From Rhodohalobacter sp. SW132 (GTDB lineage: Bacteria; Bacteroidota; Rhodothermia; Balneolales; Balneolaceae): a DNA stretch of 64,000 nucleotides. The position numbers were made by a program, and so were the translations under genes. The DNA lies in the NCBI RefSeq assembly GCF_003390325.1, contig NZ_QUOK01000003.1, positions 372,001-436,000 of the forward strand, written 5' to 3'. The notes below the pieces were generated by a model. It was not told the origin of the DNA and did not search any database. It was given only the letters and a program-made list of their open reading frames with translations. Shown here one piece after another: positions 8,535-17,397 of this stretch. Every line of letters starts with the position of its first letter. Positions within the stretch are counted from its first letter, which is position 1.

Positions 8535-9011
8535 ATGGCACATCAACTGGATGAAACAGACGTTAAAATTTTAAATCATCTTCAAAAGGATGGCAGAGCA
8601 CAGCGAAATACGATCGCAGATATCGTGCATCTTTCCGTCCCTTCCGTATCTGAACGCATGCGAAAACTCGAACAACGCGGCCTCATTTCGGAGTATAACG
8701 CCATTCTGGACGCTAAAAAGTTCAATTTTGACATCACGGCATTTATCTTTGTAGAGGTTGACGGCTCTGAAAAATACATCAACTTTGTTGAGCTGGTCTC
8801 TGATCATCCTGAGGTCCTGGAGTGCCACTCCATTACGGGCGACGGCTCTCACATTCTGAAAGTTCGAACCAAAAACACCGCATCTTTCGAAAAATTTCTC
8901 TCGCTCATTCAATCATGGGATGGCGTAACCCGAACCCGTTCAAACATCGTCCTCAGCAGTTTTAAAGAGACCCGGATGCTCCCCATTGAGCAAACCGCAA
9001 ATATCAAATAA
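8535..9011 (+). CDS. Lrp/AsnC family transcriptional regulator
   Basis: A 158-residue regulator. Residues 5-65 carry the N-terminal HTH (DETDVKILNHLQKDGRAQRN, SVPSVSERMRKLEQRGLI). Residues 70-150 are the RAM ligand-binding and oligomerisation domain (FIFVEVDGSEKY, VLECHSITGDGSHILKVRTK). Such proteins sense amino acids. Only 15 bases separate it from the membrane-protein gene that follows, so the two are probably co-transcribed. Its regulon cannot be read from the window. Confidence 0.93.
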   Translation: MAHQLDETDVKILNHLQKDGRAQRNTIADIVHLSVPSVSERMRKLEQRGLISEYNAILDAKKFNFDITAFIFVEVDGSEKYINFVELVSDHPEVLECHSITGDGSHILKVRTKNTASFEKFLSLIQSWDGVTRTRSNIVLSSFKETRMLPIEQTANIK

Positions 9012-9026
9012 CAGAGAACACGCTTC

Positions 9027-10508
9027 GTGCAGCTGATTTTATCGTTTCTCTTTGCAATGATTGCATTTACCAGTTCAGAATCTGATCTGCCGCAGTCCGA
9101 TCATCGTATAGTGCTTTCAATTCCTTCGGAAGGGTTCACTTTTTCAGAACAAAACTTTCGTATTGCCAGAGAACTGGATATCGCAATTTTCGAGATTTCG
9201 AATCCTGAACAAATCCGGCAATTCCCGAATGAATCGTTCTACTTTTTTGCGGATGCCGGTCCAAAATACCAGGTACCCGGCGTGTTATCGCAGCAAATTG
9301 GAGCGCAGGCAGAGGAGGTCATCCGTATCTACAGAGATTTCGATCGTGAAGCTCCCGGAAGGATCACTGCATTAAATATCCTTAGTCATCCGTTCGAATC
9401 TTATTCGAACTTTTCACGGTCTGCTTCTCTTCTTACCGATTCAATCCGCACAGAAATCGATGTCCCTCTCTATATCCGCTCTGCAGGTATTCAAACCGGT
9501 GATTCACCAGACGGATTACGGTTTACATCTCTGCGGGTGGTTCCGGGCATGGATAATACTCCAATTGCTTCAGTGATCCACTTTTTACCTTCCGGTGATG
9601 CTCATTCAACATACAGGCACCTCAATCGTGTGATGAACAATTTGCACGAACTGAATGAATCGATCCTTATTCTGCCTGCACCCTGGTTTTTCTCGGAAAT
9701 TGAATCGCGAGGTGAGCTTAGATTTCTTTATCGTGATTATGTAAATGGAGAACAGGTCACACTTCCGCTCCCGGGGGAGCCTCAGTCTCGTCCGTATATT
9801 AACTGGAGCGTAATTCTGCTCTTCCTGATCTGGGGAAGCTTTGCTCTACACTACCGGTTTCAGCCGATCTATGGACAATCGGTACTTCGCTATTTTTCGA
9901 ACCACAGCTTTTTTGTAGCTGATGTGATGGAGCACCGGCTCAGAAATGTACTTCCCGGCCTGTTTCTGCTGATTCAGCACGCACTTCTGACCGGACTGTT
10001 TGTGTTTGCATGTGTTGAAGTGGTGGTTTCTCAGCTCGGTCTCGATATACTCAGTTACCATTTTTCCGGTGTGATGTGGTTTGGCGATCCGCTCTTCTCT
10101 CTTTTTATGGTTGGTATTATTGGAGCGGTGGTTCTGCAAATGATATCTGTCCTCTGGATCTATGTTGCCAACCGGCAGCTCACAGCTTTCAGTCAGATTT
10201 TAAATCTCTACAGCTGGCCGCTGCATCTGAATCTTTTTGTGGTAACATTTTTAATCGTTTTTAACCAGGTTCGGGTTGCCCCCGGACTCATACTCATTTT
10301 GGGTGCACTGTTTATCCTGATCTGGTTCTTCAGCTTTAATATTGCGGCGATCGACAGCTCTAAATTCCTTGATACAGGTCTCCAAAAGTCTGTTTTTCTG
10401 TTGCTAACGGTGGGTGTCCACATTTTACTTATACTCGGAATTCTAATCTACGCACTCAACTCACCATCGCTGATAGAACCGATCCTTTTTGCTTTAGAGG
10501 CGCCGTAG
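9027..10508 (+). CDS. Polytopic membrane protein of unknown function
   Basis: I do not recognise this 493-residue protein. A short hydrophobic start (QLILSFLFAMIAF) looks like a signal peptide. A region of about 220 residues without membrane segments follows (to about residue 250), presumably outside the cytoplasmic membrane. Then come about six or seven hydrophobic segments (NWSVILLFLIWGSFAL, LPGLFLLIQHALLTGLFVF, LFMVGIIGAVVLQMISVLWI, LFVVTFLIVF, LILILGALFILIWFFSF, VFLLLTVGVHILLILGILIY). The start used is GTG at 9027. An in-frame ATG at 9057 would shorten the signal peptide. It directly follows the Lrp-type gene and converges on rpoN. Confidence 0.72.
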   Translation: MQLILSFLFAMIAFTSSESDLPQSDHRIVLSIPSEGFTFSEQNFRIARELDIAIFEISNPEQIRQFPNESFYFFADAGPKYQVPGVLSQQIGAQAEEVIRIYRDFDREAPGRITALNILSHPFESYSNFSRSASLLTDSIRTEIDVPLYIRSAGIQTGDSPDGLRFTSLRVVPGMDNTPIASVIHFLPSGDAHSTYRHLNRVMNNLHELNESILILPAPWFFSEIESRGELRFLYRDYVNGEQVTLPLPGEPQSRPYINWSVILLFLIWGSFALHYRFQPIYGQSVLRYFSNHSFFVADVMEHRLRNVLPGLFLLIQHALLTGLFVFACVEVVVSQLGLDILSYHFSGVMWFGDPLFSLFMVGIIGAVVLQMISVLWIYVANRQLTAFSQILNLYSWPLHLNLFVVTFLIVFNQVRVAPGLILILGALFILIWFFSFNIAAIDSSKFLDTGLQKSVFLLLTVGVHILLILGILIYALNSPSLIEPILFALEAP

Positions 10509-10541
10509 ATAAAAATAGTCAGCGGGAATTCTGGCTTCGCA

Positions 10542-12047
10542 TCACATAATCTGTTTTCGCAGCCGGGCAACGGGAATATTCAGCTGTTCGCGATATTTAC
10601 TCACCGTTCTGCGCGCCACTTTATATCCTTTCTCTTTTAACATATCGGTCAGGGCCTGGTCGCTCAGCGGTTTATTCTTATCCTCATCTTCGATGATCTG
10701 CTCCAGGTAGTTTTTCACTTCACGATTGGAAACATCTTCCCCATCTTCGGTCTCAAGTCCTTCACTGAAAAAGTATTTCAATTCGTACACTCCAAAATTG
10801 GTCTGCACATATTTCCCATTAACAACCCGGGAAACCGTTGAAATATCCATCTTAATTCTCTCGGCTATATCTTTCAGGATCATCGGTTTCAAGCCTTCGC
10901 CATACTTGAAAAAATCCTCCTGCAGAGATACAATTGTCCTCATCGTATTCATCAGCGTATTCTGCCGCTGAATGATAGAATCGATAAACCACTGTGCCGA
11001 CTCCACTTTATCTTTGATAAACCGTTTGGCGTGTTTGTCGTTTGATTCGCTTTTCGAATTCTTCTTCAGGTTGTCCCACATCTGTCTATACTCCGGTGAG
11101 ATTCGCAGCGGAGGAACATTTCTTCGGTTTAGCCGGATCACAAATTCACCATCCTCCCCCTCCTTCTCCGACGGCTCATAATAGACCTCGAAATCGGGCT
11201 CGATATAATGCTGGGTATCCTCATCGGGATGTACGACTGCGCCGGGTTTGGGATCGAGCGAACGGATCAGTTCAAACGCTTCTTTTAATTGATCATCATC
11301 AATTTTGAGGCGTTTTTTCAGTTTTGAAAAATGTTTCTTTTCGAACGCCTCCCAGTGAGAATCCACAATCGCCAGCGCGTGATCCCGTGTTTCACTTTCC
11401 TGGGGTATGTTACTGATCTGACAGCTCAGGCAATCTCGTAAATCCCGTGAGGCAATTCCAATCGGATCAAGCTGCTGGATCTGTTTTCGCACCTTTTCAA
11501 TATCATCGGCATTTACCAGCACGCCCTGGTTAAAGGCGATATTATCCACCACGGCCTCCGTGTCCCGGCGAAAATAGCCATCTTCATCAAGCGAACCGAG
11601 AATCTGGTCGGCAATCAGCTGCTCATCCTCACTCAGATCGAGCAGTGAAACCTGTTTTTCAAGCTCTTCAAGAAGCGTATCGTGATAGGGATCGGGCAGA
11701 TCCTTCCACTCTTCATTCCCCCCGCCCATACCGCTGTAGTTATTTCCCTCATACTCGGTGTTGTGCATAAAGGAATCCCAGTCTACTTCATCATGCTGAT
11801 CCACCGGTTCCAGCTCATCAGTTTTCTCCTCCTTTTCATCCCAATCCGTCTCATTTTCCTGTACCGTCTCCTCAAGCTGCTCTGGATCAGCTTCCTCCAG
11901 AACAGGATTCATTTCTATCTCCTCTTTAATCCGGTGCTCCATACCAATGGTTGGAAGCTGCAGAAGTTTGATGAACTGAATCTGCTGCGGCGAAAGTTTC
12001 TGCTGCAGGCTCTGCGTCTGTTTGAGATTTTGACCGGTTTTAATCAT
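10542..12047 (-). CDS. rpoN: RNA polymerase sigma-54 factor
   Basis: A 501-residue alternative sigma factor directing transcription from -24/-12 promoters with enhancer-binding ATPases. The glutamine-rich region I is clear (KQTQSLQQKLSPQQIQFIKL), followed by an acidic region II (about 50-110), the core-binding domain, a helix-turn-helix (DISTVSRVVNGKYVQTNFGV), and near the C-terminus the RpoN box (ARRTVSKYREQLNIP). Its start overlaps the DUF3109 stop by four bases, so it is translationally coupled to that gene. No enhancer-binding protein gene lies in the window. Confidence 0.97.
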   Translation of the reverse strand: MIKTGQNLKQTQSLQQKLSPQQIQFIKLLQLPTIGMEHRIKEEIEMNPVLEEADPEQLEETVQENETDWDEKEEKTDELEPVDQHDEVDWDSFMHNTEYEGNNYSGMGGGNEEWKDLPDPYHDTLLEELEKQVSLLDLSEDEQLIADQILGSLDEDGYFRRDTEAVVDNIAFNQGVLVNADDIEKVRKQIQQLDPIGIASRDLRDCLSCQISNIPQESETRDHALAIVDSHWEAFEKKHFSKLKKRLKIDDDQLKEAFELIRSLDPKPGAVVHPDEDTQHYIEPDFEVYYEPSEKEGEDGEFVIRLNRRNVPPLRISPEYRQMWDNLKKNSKSESNDKHAKRFIKDKVESAQWFIDSIIQRQNTLMNTMRTIVSLQEDFFKYGEGLKPMILKDIAERIKMDISTVSRVVNGKYVQTNFGVYELKYFFSEGLETEDGEDVSNREVKNYLEQIIEDEDKNKPLSDQALTDMLKEKGYKVARRTVSKYREQLNIPVARLRKQIM

Positions 12048-12631
12048 GCCGTTACTCCGCTGCTTCTCACTTCATTACAAGCCGTGATAAAATCATCGTA
12101 CCAGTCGGTTCCATACCGTCGTTTCAACGCTTTTTCAAGGAATTCAGAAAGATACGTTCCGCTTTGCCGGCCATTATTGCAGCCGGCTGAACAGAGATCA
12201 GGAATATACTCAAAATTTGCAAAATCCATTCCTGAGATCTTTTTTAACCGAATTGGGTAGAGGTGACAGCTAAGCGGTTTTTCCCAGTTGATTTCACCGC
12301 GATAATAGGCATTTTGAATGGCGCACGTTGCCACGCCATCTTCATCTTTCTCCACAAAAATACAGTCTCCTTCCTCCACACACGTAATTGCATACTGCCC
12401 TTCATTTTCCTTCTGCACTACACCGTGTTCGTCCGCAGCCGCCAACGCTTCCGGGGTGAGCCGGTCTTTCAGTAAACCAAACGCCTTTCGTAAAATTGGA
12501 ATTTCACCCTTTTCTACCGGGGCGCCGGCATCCCCAACTACACAACACGCACCTTTACACCGGGTTATATCGCAGGCAAACCGGCTTGTGGCGATGTCTT
12601 CTGATAATATGACGTCTTGGACTCTAAACAT
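12044..12631 (-). CDS. DUF3109 family protein
   Basis: A 195-residue cysteine-rich protein of the DUF3109 family, common in Bacteroidota. Cysteines cluster as CDITRCKGACCV near the N-terminus, with CVEEGDC, ATCAIQNAYYRGEI, LSCHLYP and LCSAGCNNG further on, suggesting bound metal or an Fe-S cluster. The biochemical role is unknown. It overlaps rpoN by four bases and sits 42 bases after dprA in one co-directional run. Confidence 0.87.
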   Translation of the reverse strand: MFRVQDVILSEDIATSRFACDITRCKGACCVVGDAGAPVEKGEIPILRKAFGLLKDRLTPEALAAADEHGVVQKENEGQYAITCVEEGDCIFVEKDEDGVATCAIQNAYYRGEINWEKPLSCHLYPIRLKKISGMDFANFEYIPDLCSAGCNNGRQSGTYLSEFLEKALKRRYGTDWYDDFITACNEVRSSGVTA

Positions 12632-12673
12632 ATCTGAACTAAAGAATTAATACGGAAACGGCAAAATAGAATA

Positions 12674-13804
12674 CTATCTCAATTCAAAATATTTACCTGC
12701 TTTCTGGCAGATCAGTCCCATCATTTCCAGTTCAAGCAGTATATTGGCGAGTTTAAACGGCTCGGTTTCAAGCGATTCGGCAATCTGGTCTACATGCAGT
12801 GAATCGTGGCCGATGGTTTCGCATATCTGCTGTTGTTCACCGGAAAGATCCGCGCTTTCCCATTTTTTGGATGACTGATGTGTGCCGTTTGGCCCGGTAT
12901 CAGGTCCGTTTAGCGCGATCGAAAGCTCATCGGTGATATCATCCATCGACTGAACCAGCTTCCCCTGCCCGGTTTTGATCAGGTAATTGCACCCTTCCCC
13001 TTTCATGTAGTTCAGCGGGTGTGGAAGTACAAAAACTTCACGGTTTTGATCCAGCGCAAGCCGGGCCGTGATCATACTTCCGCCTTTAATTCCGCTCTCC
13101 ACAACAAGCACGCCGTGACTCATTCCGCTCACAATACGATTTCTTTCGGGAAAATGCCCGGCATCCGGTTTTGATCCCGGCGGATACTCGGTCATCACCA
13201 CCCCGCCGTTTTTCACGATCCGGTCCGCCAGCGAGCGGTTCCGGTTGGGATAAATCCAGTCGATTCCCGATCCCATCACCGCAATCGTACCGCCACCGTT
13301 CTCCACTGCCGCCATATGTGCTTTCGAATCAATTCCGTAGGCAAGACCGCTGTTGACGTTCAGTCCGGCTTGTGCAATTTTTGCGGACCACTTCTCCGCC
13401 TGGTCCAGCCCGTAACGTCCGGGATTTCGCGTGCCCACCACTGCAATGCCCGGACGATTCAGCGCTTCCGCATCTCCTTTAACCCATAAAATCACAGGCG
13501 GATCGTAAATCTGTTTCAGCAGTTCGGGATAGTGGGGATCGGCCTGGCTGATCAGGAAAGCCCCAAGTTTTTGAGCTTTCTCAATCTGACGATCAACAGC
13601 ATCCCAATCACTGAATGAGGAGAGATTTTTTGCCCGTTCCTGCCCGATACCCTCTGTTTTCTGAATCTCTTTCGGCGAGAGCCTGAACAGATCTTCTGCA
13701 TGCTTAACGCCGGAGGTTTTCAAAAGCAGCCGTACATTTTTCAGGCCAAACCCGGGCACCTGCATCAGTGCTACAAGGGCTCTATGATGGTTCGTGATCT
13801 CCAA
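12674..13804 (-). CDS. dprA: DNA processing protein DprA
   Basis: A 376-residue protein that loads RecA onto incoming single-stranded DNA during natural transformation. An N-terminal helix-hairpin-helix region (about 10-60) precedes the Rossmann-like DprA/Smf domain with GTRNPGRYG, SGLAYGIDSKAH, VMGSGIDWIYPNRNRSL and FPERNRIVSGMS. The C-terminal 65 residues form the DprA winged helix (LSGEQQQICETI, LLELEMMGLICQKAGKYFEL). The start overlaps obg by 23 bases. No other competence gene is present in the window. Confidence 0.95.
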   Translation of the reverse strand: MEITNHHRALVALMQVPGFGLKNVRLLLKTSGVKHAEDLFRLSPKEIQKTEGIGQERAKNLSSFSDWDAVDRQIEKAQKLGAFLISQADPHYPELLKQIYDPPVILWVKGDAEALNRPGIAVVGTRNPGRYGLDQAEKWSAKIAQAGLNVNSGLAYGIDSKAHMAAVENGGGTIAVMGSGIDWIYPNRNRSLADRIVKNGGVVMTEYPPGSKPDAGHFPERNRIVSGMSHGVLVVESGIKGGSMITARLALDQNREVFVLPHPLNYMKGEGCNYLIKTGQGKLVQSMDDITDELSIALNGPDTGPNGTHQSSKKWESADLSGEQQQICETIGHDSLHVDQIAESLETEPFKLANILLELEMMGLICQKAGKYFELR

Positions 13805-14783
13805 TAGTTTGTAATTTTTCCCAGATCTTCTCTTTTAGTTCGTCAATATTGTGGCCCGTAGCTGAGGAGATTTCAATGATTTCAACCTCGTCATCATCAA
13901 GCTGAACCGGTTCTTCAAGTTCAAACCCTTCAACCAGGTCAAGTTTTGTAATCGCCAGAATCCGCGGTTTATCCAGCAAATCACCCCGGTATTCGCGCAG
14001 TTCGTGCAGCAGGGCGTTGTATTGCTCGTTAATATCTTCATCACACCCTACCATAAAAAGCAGCAGGTTATTCCGTTCGATATGGCGCAGAAACTGGATA
14101 CCGAGCCCTTTCCCTTCGTGAGCATCCTCAATAATTCCCGGAATATCGGCCATCACAAAACTGCGGTAATCCGAAAAGGTAACCACCCCCAAATTCGGTT
14201 CAAGTGTGGTAAAGGGATAATCCGCCACTTTTGGACGCGCTTCAGAAAGTGCCGAAAGCAGCGTGCTTTTTCCCGCATTGGGAAATCCGACCAGGCCCAC
14301 ATCGGCAATCAGTTTCAGCTCAAGTTCAATGGCTCGCTCTTCACCCGGTTTCCCCTCCTGAGCGTGCGTAGGGGACTGGTTGGTGGAGCTTTTAAAATGC
14401 CAGTTTCCGAGACCGCCCTGGCCGCCTTCGGCTACAACAAGTTTCTGTTCATCTTCGGTAATTTCGCCAAGTCTCTCTTTGGTATCTGCATCATACACTA
14501 CCGTTCCGAGCGGCACTTCAAGAATTTCATTCTTACCATCTTTACCCGTTTTGCGGGATGTGTGGCCATCCTTCCCGTGATCCGCCTTCACATATTTTCG
14601 ATAGCGAAGATCGAGCAGAGTATTTAGCTGTACATTCCCGATGAGAATAACGCTGCCGCCACGTCCGCCATCGCCGCCATCGGGCCCTCCTTTGGGAACA
14701 TATTTTTCCCGGCGAAAGTGTGACATCCCGCTGCCGCCGTTTCCGGCCGTAACATAAATTTTTGCGTAATCGGCAAATCTCAT
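13782..14783 (-). CDS. obg: GTPase Obg/CgtA
   Basis: A 333-residue ribosome-associated GTPase involved in large-subunit assembly. Residues 1-158 form the glycine-rich Obg fold (GNGGSGMSHFRREKYVPKGG, GDGGRGGSVI). The G domain follows with G1 GFPNAGKSTLL, G2 YPFTTLEPNLG, G3 DIPGIIEDAHEGKGLG and G4 TKLD. The variable C-terminal OCT domain is absent, as in many bacteria. The gene lies 77 bases after accD and overlaps dprA. Confidence 0.97.
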   Translation of the reverse strand: MRFADYAKIYVTAGNGGSGMSHFRREKYVPKGGPDGGDGGRGGSVILIGNVQLNTLLDLRYRKYVKADHGKDGHTSRKTGKDGKNEILEVPLGTVVYDADTKERLGEITEDEQKLVVAEGGQGGLGNWHFKSSTNQSPTHAQEGKPGEERAIELELKLIADVGLVGFPNAGKSTLLSALSEARPKVADYPFTTLEPNLGVVTFSDYRSFVMADIPGIIEDAHEGKGLGIQFLRHIERNNLLLFMVGCDEDINEQYNALLHELREYRGDLLDKPRILAITKLDLVEGFELEEPVQLDDDEVEIIEISSATGHNIDELKEKIWEKLQTIGDHEPS

Positions 14784-14860
14784 CTTAACTCACGTTTAAT
14801 TGGACAATTAATCTGTCCGGAATACCACCCGGTTTCAGGAAGAAGGTCGGCTGGTTGATT

Positions 14861-15712
14861 CTATTTTTTAGGCTTTTTCACCACCATCCGGAGAAGGCGG
14901 CCTACACGTGTTTTCATTTTCTGTCGCGGTACGATAAAATCAAGGAATCCGTGTTCAAGCAGGTATTCGGCCGTTTGAAATCCATCCGGAAGATCCTGCC
15001 CGATCGTCTGGCGAATCACACGCGGACCTGCAAAACCGATCAAAGCACCCGGTTCGGATATATTAAAATCACCCAGCATGGCGTAACTTGCCGTCACACC
15101 GCCGGTCGTGGGATTGGTCATAATTGAAATGTAGGGAACGCCCGCTTTATCAAGCCGTGCTAACTTGGCTGATGTCTTCGCCATCTGCATCAGGCTGAGC
15201 ACGCTTTCCATCATCCGTGCCCCGCCCGATTGGGAGATAATCAGCAACGGATGCTTTTTTTCGAGTGCCGTATCGATCGCCAGTGCGAGCCGCTCACCTA
15301 CAACTGAACCCATACTTCCCCCGATAAAAGAGAAATCCATACAGGCGATGACAACATCCAGCTTATCCATTTTACCCGTACCCACCCGGCAGGCGTCACT
15401 CAGGCCCGATTTCTTCTGGGTGGCTTTCAGGCGATCTTTATACTTTTTCCGGTCTTCAAAATTCAGCGGATCAGACGGAAGAATATCATCCCCGATCTCA
15501 TTATAGGCACCGTCATCAAACAGAAATGAAAAATACTCTTTGCTGCCGATTCTGAAATGATATCCGCTCAGCGGATCCACCCAGAGATTATCCTCAAGCT
15601 CGCGCCGGTGAATCGTCTCCCCTGTTGTGGGAACCTTCACCCAAACGCCTTCAGGCATATCTTTCTTTTTGTCGGTCTGTATGTTGGAATCTTTTCGTTT
15701 AAACCAGGCCAT
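14861..15712 (-). CDS. accD: Acetyl-CoA carboxylase carboxyltransferase subunit beta, zinc ribbon lost
   Basis: A 283-residue subunit of the carboxyltransferase that makes malonyl-CoA for fatty-acid synthesis with AccA. The crotonase-fold core is intact (VIACMDFSFIGGSMGSVVGE, LLIISQSGGARMMES, ISIMTNPTTGGVTASYAMLGD, GFAGPRVIRQTI). The N-terminus aligns with the E. coli zinc ribbon (GVWVKVPTTG, RELEDNLWVDPLSGYH), but all four zinc-ligand cysteines are replaced, at Val27, Thr30, Asp46 and Ser49. The ribbon therefore cannot bind zinc in the usual way. The gene heads the accD-obg-dprA-DUF3109-rpoN run. Confidence 0.93.
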   Translation of the reverse strand: MAWFKRKDSNIQTDKKKDMPEGVWVKVPTTGETIHRRELEDNLWVDPLSGYHFRIGSKEYFSFLFDDGAYNEIGDDILPSDPLNFEDRKKYKDRLKATQKKSGLSDACRVGTGKMDKLDVVIACMDFSFIGGSMGSVVGERLALAIDTALEKKHPLLIISQSGGARMMESVLSLMQMAKTSAKLARLDKAGVPYISIMTNPTTGGVTASYAMLGDFNISEPGALIGFAGPRVIRQTIGQDLPDGFQTAEYLLEHGFLDFIVPRQKMKTRVGRLLRMVVKKPKK

Positions 15713-16095
15713 TTTATTTCTTTTTGTTGATGATAATTCGATAAAATAACGAATCTGCGATCAAGCTAAAATCTTTCGCAAGATATTTTGAGAATTAGAA
15801 GTTTGAAGGGGATAAACCAGGTTTACGTTTGCGGGATGAAGAGATTTTCAGGAAGGCGGTAAATGAGCACTTTTCTATTGAAGAATAGATCTGTTTATAG
15901 CAGAATCGGTGAAATAGCCAGTTCATGTAACTAATATTTCTAATTATTAGAATACACCAGGTAACCAATAAACCAATTAGGGCACAGAAAATACTTCCTC
16001 TTGCTCATTCGGCTGATCCGGCCCACTCCGACATAGTATTTTTACTCTAAATAAAGTATTTTATTAGTACGAATAAATACTAAACACGTACTTAT
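15713..16095. other. Intergenic region between accD and the toxin-antitoxin pair
   Basis: This 383-base gap lies upstream of both neighbours, which are divergent. Apart from the dyads just before the antitoxin start and a small AT-rich palindrome near 15934-15951 (TATTTCTAATTATTAGAAT), nothing gene-like is visible. Confidence 0.5.
16064..16092. promoter_or_regulatory. Candidate autoregulatory operator of the toxin-antitoxin pair
   Basis: Two overlapping inverted repeats end four bases before the antitoxin ATG: TTAGTA (16064-16069) with TACTAA (16078-16083), and AGTACG (16066-16071) with CGTACT (16087-16092). Phd/YefM antitoxins bind such dyads to repress their own operon. The assignment rests on position and symmetry. 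Confidence 0.4.
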
Positions 16096-16380
16096 ATGAA
16101 TATTTCCATTTCAAAAGACATTGAACCTCTCTCCGAGTTTCGTAAGAAATCAGCAGAGTTTATAAAGCGTTTAAAAAAGGAGAAACAGCCAATAATTCTT
16201 ACTCAACATGGTAAAAGTGCTGCTGTGCTGATGGATGTTTCAGAATTTGAACGTTTTACCAAGAAAATGGAAATGCTTGAAGATTTACTCGAAGCGAAAC
16301 AACAAGTTGAACAAGGGAAAACTTATTCCATGAAACAAGCCGAGGAGAGAATCGAAAAGCATCTTTCTAAATGGACGTAA
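16096..16380 (+). CDS. Phd/YefM family antitoxin
   Basis: A 94-residue protein whose N-terminal part matches the Phd/YefM fold: ISKDIEPLSEFRKKSAEFIK, followed by PIILTQHGKSAAVLMDVSEFE. A helical, charged C-terminal half (ERFTKKMEMLEDLLEAKQQV) would bind the toxin. It overlaps the ParE/RelE-type toxin gene by ten bases. Predicted to neutralise the toxin and, with it, repress the operon. Confidence 0.92.
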   Translation: MNISISKDIEPLSEFRKKSAEFIKRLKKEKQPIILTQHGKSAAVLMDVSEFERFTKKMEMLEDLLEAKQQVEQGKTYSMKQAEERIEKHLSKWT

Positions 16381-16670
16381 TATTTACCGATCAATTTCTT
16401 AGTCGTGTTGAAGAGTACACGGACTATATCGCCCTTGATCATGTTCCTGCCGCAATCAAATGGGCACGTGGTGTTTTTGAGCAGTGTCAGAAATTAAGCA
16501 ATCAACCGGAAAGTGGCAGAATCGTACCGGAATTCAGAAGAGCTGAAATCAGGGAGATTATTCACGGAAATTATCGGCTGATTTATGAATTGAAACCCAA
16601 ACAAATCGATATGCTTACAATCTGGCATACAAGGCAGATGTTACCAGATGATCCGTACAAGGGTGAATAA
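16371..16670 (+). CDS. ParE/RelE family toxin
   Basis: A 99-residue protein of the RelE/ParE superfamily. It has two N-terminal helices (DQFLSRVEEYTDYIALDHVP, AIKWARGVFEQCQKL), NQPESGRIVPEFRRAEIREI, and the conserved HGNYRLIYEL strand followed by the C-terminal IDMLTIWHTRQML. This order is the usual ParE-like arrangement. Whether it targets gyrase or ribosome-bound mRNA cannot be decided from sequence. It overlaps the antitoxin gene, so the two are translationally coupled. Confidence 0.92.
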   Translation: MDVIFTDQFLSRVEEYTDYIALDHVPAAIKWARGVFEQCQKLSNQPESGRIVPEFRRAEIREIIHGNYRLIYELKPKQIDMLTIWHTRQMLPDDPYKGE

Positions 16671-16721
16671 TGAGCTTATCATACGGTCGGGTCTACATTT
16701 ATTTGGACAATGCTATTCACC

Positions 16722-17396
16722 TCACTTCACCCCACTATTATTCACCTGCGCCAGCTCAAGATAATCGGGTTCGTAGGTTTCGATTATTTCCTTTTTGAAG
16801 CTGCTTCGTAAATCGTCATGCTCCCAAGCTGTGATCAGATTTTTTGCCGATATGGCTTCAGTCCCAAAAGTTTGAATCTCATCGAATGGATCAAAATTCA
16901 ACCGGTTCCAGCCGGTCCCGACGAGAATGGTGTTTGGTGTCAGTTTTTTTTCAATGTCAGAAATCGCCTCAACAGCCGAATCCGTTTCGGGCGTCAGGTT
17001 CTCACCATCCCATTGCAGAACCTGCACGTAGAGGTGTGTTCGGCGGGCATCGATAACAGATAAAATCTGTTTCGGAGATTCATCAAGCGGAAGCCCGGCT
17101 GCAAAGGAGATCAGCGTCGGGCAGGTGTAAAACGGGACATCCCTCCCGTAGAGAAATCCTTTAATTGCAGAAGCGCCAATCCGGAGGCCGGTGTACGAAC
17201 CGGGCCCTCCGCTGAATAGGATGGCATCCAGCTCGCTGATCTCAACAGAAGCCCTGTCGAGCAGCTCTTTTGTGAACGTAAAGAGTCGTTCCGAATGGAC
17301 GCCGCGCCCTTCAATCCGTTTCTCCCAGGTACGTCCGGCTCCCGTCTGAAGCGCCACAGAACAGACCGGTGTTGATGTTTCAATCGCTATTATCAT
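16722..17396 (-). CDS. tsaB: tRNA threonylcarbamoyladenosine biosynthesis protein TsaB
   Basis: A 224-residue partner of TsaD and TsaE in making the t6A modification at position 37 of ANN-decoding tRNAs. The ASKHA-fold start (MIIAIETSTPVCSVAL) and the family signature around LFSGGPGSYTGLRIGASAIKG are present, then a degenerate C-terminal lobe, normal for TsaB. It begins one base after the end of the DUF3857 gene and closes the pyrC-DUF3857-tsaB run. Confidence 0.93.
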   Translation of the reverse strand: MIIAIETSTPVCSVALQTGAGRTWEKRIEGRGVHSERLFTFTKELLDRASVEISELDAILFSGGPGSYTGLRIGASAIKGFLYGRDVPFYTCPTLISFAAGLPLDESPKQILSVIDARRTHLYVQVLQWDGENLTPETDSAVEAISDIEKKLTPNTILVGTGWNRLNFDPFDEIQTFGTEAISAKNLITAWEHDDLRSSFKKEIIETYEPDYLELAQVNNSGVK

Positions 17397-17397
17397 A

